From FEN-1219 sp963817615 (GTDB taxonomy: Bacteria; Pseudomonadota; Gammaproteobacteria; Steroidobacterales; Rariloculaceae): a stretch of DNA of 64,000 nucleotides. Within the stretch, counting starts at the first letter, position 1; each line of letters starts with the position of its first letter. Under the pieces are notes generated by a model. It was not told where the DNA came from. It saw only the letters and a program-made list of their open reading frames with translations, and made no database searches. The stretch covers positions 1,364,001-1,428,000 of the forward strand of contig CAWFPH010000003.1 in NCBI GenBank assembly GCA_963817615.1, read 5' to 3'. Shown here piece by piece: positions 44,945-52,593 of the stretch. The translations under genes and the position numbers were made by a program.

Positions 44945-45901
44945 TTAGTTGACGTCTTCAATGCGGAAGCCCGTGCCCTGGCCGTTCAAGGCCACACGCC
45001 CTTCCGCCACGGCGTTCGCCCACGTCGCCGTCTTGACGACGCCGCCGAACGCAAAGAAGTGCACCTTCTGCAAGCGCGACGAAGGATTCGCAGCACGGTG
45101 GCGGGCAATTGCGGTAACCATCTCGTCCGGCGCCTGCGTGCTCAGCAGGTTCGCCATCGCGCCCGTGCGCGTCATCAGCATGCGAGCGGACGCGCCAACG
45201 CCGCAGAGCATCGCGAACTTCGCGAGCTGGCGCAGCGAGGCGGGCCCGGGCATGCCGACGTGGATCGGCAGCGTGATGCCGGCCGCGGTCGTCGCGGCTT
45301 CCCAATCGATGAACGCCTGCGGATCGAAACCGAACTGCGTCGCGATATACACCTTGAAGTCGGCCGTCGCCGCGAACGCCGCCTTGCCGCGCAGCGCCTG
45401 CTCGACTCGCGCCTCGCCGATGGCCTTGCTGCCCTCGGGATGACCCGCCACGCCGATCTCGCGGAAGCCATACTTGCTGAACAGTCCCGTCTCGAGCACC
45501 TCGAGGCTGCTGTCGAACGCCGGCTTCTCGGCCGTGATGTCGCCCGCCACGACGAGCGCATTCACCACACCGAGCTGCTCGAGCGCGGCCAGCGCACGAT
45601 CGAGCTGCTCGCGGCTCTCGAGCTTGCGCGCAATGATGTGCGGCACCGGCTTGAGCCCTAGCTTTTTGATCTTGCCGGCAAGCTCCACCACAGCATCGAT
45701 GGGGACGCCGGGAGGGTGCGCGACATAGACCGCCGTGTCGGGCACGAGCGCCTGGCGGATCGCGTCGAGCTTCCCCGCATCGTGCGGCGTCGCCTCGATC
45801 GAGTAACCGCGCATGAACTCCGCTATGTGCTTGCGCAACTCGTCGTTTGACAGCATCGCGTCGTCGCCTCGATCTCGTCCGCCGGTCTGCGGCGTGCTCA
45901 T
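44945..45901 (-). CDS. Methylenetetrahydrofolate reductase-like protein
   Basis: A product of about 318 residues with the MetF TIM-barrel pattern: PPGVPIDAVVELAGKIKKLGLKPVPHI, then LGVVNALVVAGDIT and GVAGHPEGS, then FKVYIATQFGFDPQAF. MetF reduces methylene-THF to methyl-THF, the methyl donor for methionine synthase. The sequence diverges from E. coli MetF, so the call is family-level. I chose the ATG at 45899-45901 overlapping the methyltransferase stop (ATGA); a second ATG at 45854-45856 is also plausible. Confidence 0.85.
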   Translation of the reverse strand: MSTPQTGGRDRGDDAMLSNDELRKHIAEFMRGYSIEATPHDAGKLDAIRQALVPDTAVYVAHPPGVPIDAVVELAGKIKKLGLKPVPHIIARKLESREQLDRALAALEQLGVVNALVVAGDITAEKPAFDSSLEVLETGLFSKYGFREIGVAGHPEGSKAIGEARVEQALRGKAAFAATADFKVYIATQFGFDPQAFIDWEAATTAAGITLPIHVGMPGPASLRQLAKFAMLCGVGASARMLMTRTGAMANLLSTQAPDEMVTAIARHRAANPSSRLQKVHFFAFGGVVKTATWANAVAEGRVALNGQGTGFRIEDVN

Positions 45902-47346
45902 TGCTTCCGCGACACGACGAAGCTCTCGTCGTTGAACCACAGCCCCTTGTGCTTACGCAGCACTTTGGCGGTGGACTGCAGATAACTACCGCTCGTGATC
46001 ACCGGCTCGAGCCGTTCGTCCTCGATCTGGCTCACGTAGATCGACGCGTTCCAAGCGGCGAACAGCGTCGAAGTGCCGATGCTCTGCTGGACCTCGCTCG
46101 GCAGCGTGTGCATCTCGTAGCGGAAGATGGATTTCGCGTCCGATCCGGAGATGAAGTTGAAGTTGCGCGCATCGCGGCCGAGCTCGTCGCGAAGCACCTT
46201 GATGAGCTCGTGACGATTCACCTTGAACGGCTCCTCCTGAGGCCAAACCTCGTGAACCATCTCGAGCGCCGGGTCCCCGCCGCAGGACTGCACCGCCAGC
46301 AGTCGGCCCGCGGGGCCGAGGCTGCGGACGAGGGGTGCGAGCACCTTGTTCACCTTGAACTCGGCGCTCATGCGCGCCCGCCAGGGTTGCGAGGCGATTA
46401 CGAGATCGTAGTTGCCGCCGACCTGGCCGGGCCGCGGGATCACGCTGTCGAGCAGGAACGAGTGGTCCTTGCGGTAGATCACCACCACCGAGGGCCGCAC
46501 ATACATCGGGTTGCCGGTCTTTTCGCTCGACTTCACCTGCCAGCCGTCGACCAGGAACGGGTCGAGGCCGCGCAGCTGCTCGCCGTACTCGTACGCCGAG
46601 TCGCCCTCGAGCGGGACCTCGCGCCAGTTCAGCGCCGCGGCGTGCTTCACGTCGCGGGGCCGCAGCCACGGGGCCTCCGCGTAGTACAGGTTCGTGATCA
46701 CGATGACGCTGGCCGGATGCTCGATGAACCGGTCCGGCAGCTTCTCGAGCGACAAGCGCACGTCCTCGAGACTGATCTCCTTGCCGACGATGAAGAACGG
46801 CATGATCGGATAGCGGCGGTGCATGGCGCGCATGATGTGCGACAGCACGGTCGCATCGCCCATGCCCGCATCGAACAGCCGCAGTGCCGGCGGCGTGGGC
46901 TTGAGCAGCGCGAGCTCGCGCGAGGCGCGCTGCGCGACCTTCCACTTCTCGTTGGTCGTGTTGACGAATGCGAGGTACTTCTGCCGGTTGTCGTAAAACC
47001 GAAACGGCCGATCGTCGGCGGCCGGCGCCGCAGCCGTGGTCTTGCTCTTGGCGGCCTTCGGGGCCGAGGTTGTCTTGCGCTTCGAGGACTTCGAACTCAT
47101 GGTCTCGCCCTTTGTTGTGTCTTGCTCGTGGCTCGAGCCGTTGACGGCTCGCAGCGGGCGGTGCTCCTCGATGAATCCACGGATCCTGTCGGCCGTCTCG
47201 AGCGTGACGTCCTTGCCGTTCCGCAGGCGCACGCAAAGCTTGCCGTCGTTGACCGCTTGTCTGCCGAACGTGGACTCCGCGATCCCCGTCTGCCGACAGA
47301 ACGACTCGATCTCCTCGAGCAGCGAGCCCGCCGCGCCGTGATTCAC
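45898..47346 (-). CDS. HTH-like domain fused to SAM-dependent methyltransferase
   Basis: From the GTG at 47344-47346 the product is about 482 residues. Residues 1-62 (LLEEIESFCRQTGIAESTFGRQAV, then LCVRLRNGKDVTLETADRIRGFIEEH) resemble small lambda-repressor-like HTH proteins of proteobacteria. A basic Lys/Ser/Ala linker follows. The methyltransferase starts at Met 83 with motif I LRLFDAGMGDATVL, then FFIVGKEISLEDV and VIVITNLYYAEAPW. An in-frame ATG at 47098-47100, preceded by AAAGGGCGAG, could give a 400-residue methyltransferase alone. The target is unknown. It heads the operon, about 44 bases after the predicted transcription start, with the MetF-like gene coupled by ATGA. Confidence 0.78.
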   Translation of the reverse strand: MNHGAAGSLLEEIESFCRQTGIAESTFGRQAVNDGKLCVRLRNGKDVTLETADRIRGFIEEHRPLRAVNGSSHEQDTTKGETMSSKSSKRKTTSAPKAAKSKTTAAAPAADDRPFRFYDNRQKYLAFVNTTNEKWKVAQRASRELALLKPTPPALRLFDAGMGDATVLSHIMRAMHRRYPIMPFFIVGKEISLEDVRLSLEKLPDRFIEHPASVIVITNLYYAEAPWLRPRDVKHAAALNWREVPLEGDSAYEYGEQLRGLDPFLVDGWQVKSSEKTGNPMYVRPSVVVIYRKDHSFLLDSVIPRPGQVGGNYDLVIASQPWRARMSAEFKVNKVLAPLVRSLGPAGRLLAVQSCGGDPALEMVHEVWPQEEPFKVNRHELIKVLRDELGRDARNFNFISGSDAKSIFRYEMHTLPSEVQQSIGTSTLFAAWNASIYVSQIEDERLEPVITSGSYLQSTAKVLRKHKGLWFNDESFVVSRKQ

Positions 47347-47396
47347 TTCGATCGCCCCCGAACGAATGGCTGCGTTGTAGTTTTTGGAGCCGGGGT

Positions 47397-47425
47397 ACCA
47401 TACGCCCCCGCTAAGTGGTTTGCAA
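47397..47425 (-). promoter_or_regulatory. Strong sigma-70-type promoter of the methyl-cycle operon
   Basis: On the minus strand TTGCAA (47425-47420) and TATGGT (47402-47397) are separated by exactly 17 bases. Transcription would start near 47390, giving a leader of about 44 bases before the GTG start of the HTH-methyltransferase gene. Confidence 0.72.
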
Positions 47426-47430
47426 GAATC

Positions 47431-47476
47431 TCTGCCCATCTTTGTCGCTGCGCAGACTGGTGGGCAGAATCCCACC
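47431..47476. promoter_or_regulatory. Inverted repeats upstream of the methyl-cycle promoter (candidate operator)
   Basis: TCTGCCCA (47431-47438) and TGGGCAGA (47461-47468) are perfect inverted copies 30 bases apart, centre to centre. The right arm overlaps a second inverted repeat, GGTGGG (47459-47464) and CCCACC (47471-47476), spaced by CAGAAT. They abut the -35 box and lie in the divergent region shared with the BASS transporter gene. A regulator such as the HTH domain of the first gene product could bind here. Confidence 0.5.
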
Positions 47477-47503
47477 CAGACATGCGGCCGACGCGGGACC
47501 CGG

Positions 47504-47509
47504 TATACT
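47504..47509 (+). promoter_or_regulatory. -10 box for the BASS transporter gene
   Basis: TATACT lies 63 bases before the GTG start on the plus strand. No good -35 is visible at the expected distance, so an activator or another sigma factor may be needed. Confidence 0.4.
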
Positions 47510-47572
47510 GCGCCGCGACCGTTCGCGGCCCGCTCCTGCGCGCAACGGCAACTCCGGCGGGGAGGCCGAACC

Positions 47573-48487
47573 GTGTCGCTACTCGAAGCGCTGAGCGGCC
47601 AAGCCGCGTTCATCAACTCGAGCGTCGTTCCGTGGGTCCTGCGCCTCGTGATGATCGGCCTCGGCTTGTCGCTGACCGTGGCGGACTTCAAGCGCGTCGT
47701 GCTGCTGCCGAAGGCCGCGGCCGTGGGCCTTGCCGCGCAGCTGATTGGCGTGCCGGCCTGCGCGTTCCTGTTCGCTTGGCTGCTCGATGCCCCGCCCGCG
47801 ATCGCGATCGGCCTCGTCGTGCTCGCGGCGTGCCCGAGCGGCGTGACCTCGAATGCCTACAGCTTCGCGGCACGCGCCGATGTGCCGCTGTGCGTATCGC
47901 TGTCTGCCATCACGAGCGTCGTCACCGTGTTCACGATTCCGTTCTTGATCGATCTCGCGCTGCGCACCTTCACCGCGGCGGGACAAATGCCGCCGCTCCC
48001 GGTGCTCGGAATGCTGCGCGACCTCGTCGGCTTCACGTTGCTGCCGCTCGTGGCGGGGATGGTCGTGCGCGCTTCGTTCGAAAGCTTCGCGGCGCGCGCC
48101 GTCGAGCCGATTCGTAAGGCGGTGCTGTACTTGATGATCGCGGTGCTGCTGCTCGGGATCGCGTCGAGCTACCAGGAGCTCGGCCGCTACTTCGCGAGCG
48201 CCGGCCCGCTCGTCGTCGTGCTCAACGTCGCCACCATGGCTTTGGGCTATGGGCTGGCGAGGCTCTTCCGGCTGCCGCTGCCCCAGGTCGTCACCATCAC
48301 GTTCGAGGTCGGCGTGCAGAATCTAGCGCTGTCGTTCGCGATCACCTACACGATGCTGCAGCGGCCCGACTACGCCGTGACCGCGCTGCTCTACGCCGTG
48401 GTCATGCCGGCAACGGCGCTCGGCTTCCTCGCGATCGCACGGCGCCTGAGCGGCGCTGCCCAGGAACGCGCGACCGCGCCCGGCTGA
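47573..48487 (+). CDS. Bile acid:sodium symporter (BASS) family transporter
   Basis: A 304-residue protein with nine or ten membrane helices. The family features are VLRLVMIGLGLSLTVADFKR at the start, AACPSGVTSNAYSFAARADVPLCVSLSAITS with the crossover region, and FEVGVQNLALSFA in the second crossover. BASS proteins move organic anions (pyruvate, pantoate, bile acids, 2-keto acids) with sodium; substrate is unknown here. The GTG start follows GGGGAGG. Divergent from the methyl-cycle operon. Confidence 0.88.
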   Translation: MSLLEALSGQAAFINSSVVPWVLRLVMIGLGLSLTVADFKRVVLLPKAAAVGLAAQLIGVPACAFLFAWLLDAPPAIAIGLVVLAACPSGVTSNAYSFAARADVPLCVSLSAITSVVTVFTIPFLIDLALRTFTAAGQMPPLPVLGMLRDLVGFTLLPLVAGMVVRASFESFAARAVEPIRKAVLYLMIAVLLLGIASSYQELGRYFASAGPLVVVLNVATMALGYGLARLFRLPLPQVVTITFEVGVQNLALSFAITYTMLQRPDYAVTALLYAVVMPATALGFLAIARRLSGAAQERATAPG

Positions 48488-48585
48488 CCGGAAGTGAGGG
48501 TTTCGGGGCCGTGCCGCACCGGAGTAAACTGCGCCGACCGCGCTGCGGGAGCCCTACGGGCTGCACTTGAACCGAGGGATTGAGC

Positions 48586-48999
48586 ATGGCCTACATTTTC
48601 AATCAAGACGAGCTGCCGCGGATGCTGTCCGTCGTGCCGGGACGCGAGCGCGTTTTCTTCGTGAGCAAGGAGCTCACGAACATGGACGATATGCTCGCCG
48701 GCGTCATGTACTACAAGAGCGGCGCATCGTCGCCCTACCACCTGCACAAGAACTGCGAGCATTTCTATTTCATCTTCGAGGGCACGGCCACGATCGAAAC
48801 CGAGGACGGCGTGCAGGAGCTCAAGCCCGGCGATCTCGTATTCATTCCCGCCGAAGAAAAGCATCGATTGCGCTCGAAGGAGCCGCTGTTCTATTTCGAG
48901 TTCCAAGCGCCGAACCGCTTCAAGACCACGATTCTGGACGGCACGAAAGAGGACCTCCTCTGGGAGAAGCGTGACGGCAAAGTGTGGGTGCAGAGCTGA
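48586..48999 (+). CDS. Cupin-domain protein
   Basis: A 137-residue single cupin. The metal-binding motif 1 is in SSPYHLHKNCEHFYFIFEG and motif 2 in LKPGDLVFIPAEEKHRLRS, with His and Glu ligands retained. The family includes dioxygenases, isomerases and sensors, so function is open. The ATG at 48586 follows GAGGG. Its stop overlaps the start of a second cupin (TGATG), so the two are made together and may form a heteromer or act in sequence. Confidence 0.85.
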   Translation: MAYIFNQDELPRMLSVVPGRERVFFVSKELTNMDDMLAGVMYYKSGASSPYHLHKNCEHFYFIFEGTATIETEDGVQELKPGDLVFIPAEEKHRLRSKEPLFYFEFQAPNRFKTTILDGTKEDLLWEKRDGKVWVQS

Positions 49000-49349
49000 T
49001 GAGCACGACCCGAATCGATACCAATGCCGCGCCGCGAACCCGAGTCGCGGGTCAGGGCGAAGTGGCTGAGATCTTGAGCAAGGAGATCTGCGGCGCCGAG
49101 AACGTGGCCGGATCGCTGCGCTGGCTTCACCCCGGCGACCGTTTCATTGCGGCGCCGCTCGCCGACACTCATCAGCTCGTTTATCTAATGGAGGGCCGCG
49201 GCGTAATCGAGCTCGAGGGCAACCGCTACGACGTCGACAAGGGCGCCGGCATCTACCTCGGGCCGAGCGAGACTGCGACCGTGAGCCACGCGGGCGATAC
49301 GCCCCTCAAGCTCTTTCATCTCGTCGTGCCGAAGCGCGCCGACGCCTGA
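48999..49349 (+). CDS. Cupin-domain protein, second of a pair
   Basis: A 116-residue single cupin with HQLVYLMEGRGVIELEGNRYDVDKGAGIYLGPSETATVSHAG. Motif 1 is weaker than in the neighbour: only one His (DTHQ) is obvious before the Glu, so metal binding may be altered. The start overlaps the stop of the preceding cupin. Function unknown. Confidence 0.82.
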   Translation: MSTTRIDTNAAPRTRVAGQGEVAEILSKEICGAENVAGSLRWLHPGDRFIAAPLADTHQLVYLMEGRGVIELEGNRYDVDKGAGIYLGPSETATVSHAGDTPLKLFHLVVPKRADA

Positions 49350-49536
49350 TTGCGCACGGCTCGCTTCGCGACAGCCCGCCGCGGCGTCTCAAGAATTATG
49401 GCGCCCACGGCCCCATCTCGGCGATTCCCTTGCTGAGCCCGCGCTCGGCCCGCTAAGCTTCGAGTAGGCGTTCCAGAAGCCGGCGAGCGCACGCCGCCAC
49501 CGGAACGGAGCGCAAGGGCTGGCTAGGAGAGACGAA

Positions 49537-49929
49537 GTGAAGGGTAAGTCATTGTTGTTGGCTGCTGCATTGTCGATGACGGCGTTTGCCGCATCCGCGC
49601 ACCACTCGTTCACTGCGACGTACGACGAGAACAAGACCATCACGATCGAAGGGACGCTCGTGCAGTTCATGTTCCGCAATCCGCACGCATTCGTGCACGT
49701 CATGGCACCCGACGACAACGGCGTAATGCAGCGTTGGGGCGTCGAATGGGGCGGCGCGGGCGCGCTGGCCGGTCAGGGCGTGACGCGCGATTCTCTGAAG
49801 GCCGGCGACCACGTGATCATCACGGGCAACCCTGGCCGCAATGCCGAGGATCACCGCCTGCGAATGCGCTCGCTGCTGCGGCCGTCGGACGGCTTCGGCT
49901 GGGGCCAGAAGGGCGAGACCTTCGACTAA
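49537..49929 (+). CDS. DUF6152 family exported protein
   Basis: A 130-residue secreted protein. Signal peptide (LLLAAALSMTAFAASA) is followed by HHSFTATYDENKTITIEGTLVQFMFRNPHAFVHVMAPD, the hallmark of DUF6152, whose function is not known. The GTG start (49537) follows AGGAGAG. Monocistronic as far as can be seen. Confidence 0.88.
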   Translation: MKGKSLLLAAALSMTAFAASAHHSFTATYDENKTITIEGTLVQFMFRNPHAFVHVMAPDDNGVMQRWGVEWGGAGALAGQGVTRDSLKAGDHVIITGNPGRNAEDHRLRMRSLLRPSDGFGWGQKGETFD

Positions 49930-49989
49930 TCGCCGTTTTGCGCGCGCCGCGGTGGCGAGCGTCATCCGCCGCGCAGCGACCGCGGTCGG

Positions 49990-51270
49990 TCAGGCCGCGG
50001 CCCGTTTGATCGAGCGCTGCGCAACCGAGCCACCCTGGCCGTTCATCCGCTGCGCGCTTACGAGCACGATTCCGCCGGTCGAGACGTCGTAAGCCACCGA
50101 GTCGTCGATCGAGTCCTCGCCGATCACCGTGCCGTCGGCGATCTCGCAGCCACTGTCGACAATCACGTTCGTGAGCCGGCAATCGCGACCGATTCGAGCC
50201 TTCGGCAGAATCAGCGAGCCCGTCACGATCGAGCCCTGCTCGACGGCCGCATCGGCGAACAGCACGGAGTGATCGACTCGCCCCGCGACGACGCAGCCGG
50301 GGGCGACGATCGAGCGTACGGCCGAGCCTTCCCGCATGAAGCGCGTCGGCGAGCGCGGCGCGTGATAGGTCCAGATCGGCCACTGTGAATCGTGCAGATC
50401 GAGCGCCGGTTCGTCCTCGAGCAGGTCCATGTTCGCCTGCCAATAGCTGTCGACCGTGCCCACATCGCGCCAATAGGCTTGGGCGCGGGTTGCCTCGTCG
50501 CGGAACGAATAGCCCAGCACCCTGCTGCCGCGAACCATCGCGGGCAGCAGGTTCTTGCCGAAATCGTGACCGGAGGACGGATTGCTGGCATCGTCAATCA
50601 GCGCCTCGAAGAGAAAGTCACGGTTGAACACGTAGATGCCCATGGAGCCCAAGGCGATATTCGGTCGACCTGGCACAGCCTTCGGCGATTCGGGCTTCTC
50701 TTGAAACTCCTCCACCCAGCCCTGCGCATCTACTCCCATTACTCCGAACGCGCCGGCCTCCTCCACCGGCACCTCCACGCAGCCGACCGTCGCATCTGCG
50801 CCGCTTGCGGCATGCGCTTCGATCATCGGCCGGTAGTCCATCTTGTAGACGTGGTCGCCCGCGAGCACGAGCACGTAGGCCGGCGACCGTTCCATGATCA
50901 AGTCGAGATTCTGATAGACCGCATCCGCAGTGCCGTCGTACCAGCGCTGACCTTTGCGCTGCTGGGCCGGCCACAGCTCCACGTATTCGTTGAGCTCGGG
51001 CCGAAGAAAGCTCCAGCCCTGCGTGAGGTGCTGAATCAGCGAGTGGGCTTTGTACTGCGTGAGCACCGCGATTTGGCGGATCCCCGAGTTCATGCAATTC
51101 GATAGCGGGAAGTCGATGTTGCGGTACTGACCGCCGAACGGCAGCGCCGGCTTCGAATGCCACCGCGTGAGCTCTCCGAGCCGCGTGCCGCTGCCGCCTG
51201 CCATCACGACCGCGAGGGTCCGCTGGTTGAGATCCCGACCGTGACAACGGTGGTGGCTGACCGACGACAT
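49990..51270 (-). CDS. glgC: Glucose-1-phosphate adenylyltransferase
   Basis: GlgC makes ADP-glucose, the glucosyl donor for glycogen. The 426-residue product has the nucleotide-binding AVVMAGGSGTRLGELT and SKPALPFGGQYRNIDFPLSNC, the sugar-phosphate segment YVLVLAGDHVYKMDY, and a C-terminal left-handed beta-helix (VVAGRVDHSVLFADAAVEQGS). Length is normal. Unusually, no other glycogen genes (glgA, glgB, glgP) lie next to it in this window. Confidence 0.96.
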   Translation of the reverse strand: MSSVSHHRCHGRDLNQRTLAVVMAGGSGTRLGELTRWHSKPALPFGGQYRNIDFPLSNCMNSGIRQIAVLTQYKAHSLIQHLTQGWSFLRPELNEYVELWPAQQRKGQRWYDGTADAVYQNLDLIMERSPAYVLVLAGDHVYKMDYRPMIEAHAASGADATVGCVEVPVEEAGAFGVMGVDAQGWVEEFQEKPESPKAVPGRPNIALGSMGIYVFNRDFLFEALIDDASNPSSGHDFGKNLLPAMVRGSRVLGYSFRDEATRAQAYWRDVGTVDSYWQANMDLLEDEPALDLHDSQWPIWTYHAPRSPTRFMREGSAVRSIVAPGCVVAGRVDHSVLFADAAVEQGSIVTGSLILPKARIGRDCRLTNVIVDSGCEIADGTVIGEDSIDDSVAYDVSTGGIVLVSAQRMNGQGGSVAQRSIKRAAA

Positions 51271-51492
51271 GCTCGCTCCGTGGTTCTGCGTGCGCCTTCC
51301 GAGGTCCGTCTAGCACGGATCGTGCCACGTCCGAAATCCGCATGAATTCACGGAATTGAGCGCGAATGCTCCGCTGCGCCGCACCACATCGGTGCTCGCT
51401 GCGCGGCGCCGCTGCGGATCGCGCGCAAGATTAGTGCGCGGCGGCGATCGTGTACGATGCGCAGCCTGCGGCCGCACCGAGAATAGCCCGCG
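51271..51492. promoter_or_regulatory. Divergent region glgC / glycosyltransferase
   Basis: About 220 bases with no gene. TTAGTG followed after 16 bases by TACGAT (around 51431-51458) is a weak plus-strand promoter candidate for the glycosyltransferase gene. No clear minus-strand promoter for glgC is seen. Confidence 0.3.
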
Positions 51493-52575
51493 ATGTCCTC
51501 GTTGCCCTTTCGTGAACCGCCCGGCGCCCTGTGCTTGATTCGGCTCTCGGCAATCGGCGATACCTGTCACACGGTGCCGGTCGTGCGCGCAATCGCGGCG
51601 GCCTGGCCCGAGACGCGCCTCACCTGGATCATCGGCAGGACCGAGCATTCGCTGCTCGCGGGGCTCGAGGGCGTGGAATTCGTGGTGCTCGACAAGGCGC
51701 GGGGGTGGCGCGGCTATGGCGACGTGCGTCGCGCGCTGGCGGGCCGACGCTTCGATGCGCTGCTGCACATGCACGCCTCCGCACGGGCGAATCTCGTGAG
51801 CCTGACCGTGGCTGCGCCGCTCAGAATCGGCTTCGACCGCGCCCGCGCGCGCGACTATCAGTGGCTCTTCACTAACCGGCGGCTGCCCGCGCGCGCGCAG
51901 CGGCACGTGATGGATGGGCTATTCGAGTTCGCAGAGCTACTCGGCGTCGAGCAAGACGGCCCTCCCCGCTGGGATATCCCGATCGCGCCGGCCGACCGCG
52001 CGTTCGTCGACGCGCTCGAGCTCCGCGGTCCGACACTCGTGATCAGCCCATGCACGGGTCAGCGGTTCCGCAACTACCGCAATTGGCAAATCGAATCGTA
52101 TGCGGCGATTGCGGACTACGCCCACGAGCGCTACGGCGCGCGCGTGCTGCTCACGGGCGGGCGCACCGAGATCGAGCGCCGCTACGGCGAGGGGATCGTC
52201 GCTCGCAGCGCGGCCCGGCCGTTGAACCTGATCGGCGGGACCACGCTGAAGCAGCTGCTCGGCATCCTGGAGCGCGCGAGCGTCGTGCTCTGCCCCGATT
52301 CGGGCCCGGCGCACATGGCGACCGCGGTCCGGACGCCCGTCGTCGGGCTCTATGCGACGTCGAACCGCTTCCGCACCGGGCCCTATTTCAGTCAACATTT
52401 GGTGGTCGACCGATACGCGGAGGCCGTTCGGCGTGAGTTCGGCCGTCCGGTCGATAGCTTGCGATGGGGGCAGCGCGTGCGCGACCCCGACGCCATGAGT
52501 CTGATCAAGGTCGAGGATGTCGCGACGAAGCTCGATGCCGCATTCGCGGAGCGCGGTATCACGCCCGTGCGCTGA
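51493..52575 (+). CDS. Glycosyltransferase family 9 (LPS heptosyltransferase-like)
   Basis: A 360-residue GT9 enzyme of the WaaC/WaaF type, which adds heptose (or a similar sugar) from ADP-heptose to the LPS inner core on the cytoplasmic face of the membrane. Family features are ALCLIRLSAIGDTCHTVPVVRAI at the start and the donor-binding LCPDSGPAHMATAVRTPVVGLYA near the end. Its partner downstream, 18 bp away, modifies Kdo, which supports a core-LPS role. Confidence 0.9.
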   Translation: MSSLPFREPPGALCLIRLSAIGDTCHTVPVVRAIAAAWPETRLTWIIGRTEHSLLAGLEGVEFVVLDKARGWRGYGDVRRALAGRRFDALLHMHASARANLVSLTVAAPLRIGFDRARARDYQWLFTNRRLPARAQRHVMDGLFEFAELLGVEQDGPPRWDIPIAPADRAFVDALELRGPTLVISPCTGQRFRNYRNWQIESYAAIADYAHERYGARVLLTGGRTEIERRYGEGIVARSAARPLNLIGGTTLKQLLGILERASVVLCPDSGPAHMATAVRTPVVGLYATSNRFRTGPYFSQHLVVDRYAEAVRREFGRPVDSLRWGQRVRDPDAMSLIKVEDVATKLDAAFAERGITPVR

Positions 52576-52593
52576 CACTGCTTACGAGGACCG

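Noticed and set aside
47347..47691. Further upstream extension of the HTH-methyltransferase frame
   Set aside because: It would cross the promoter at 47397-47425 and the start of the divergent BASS transporter gene.
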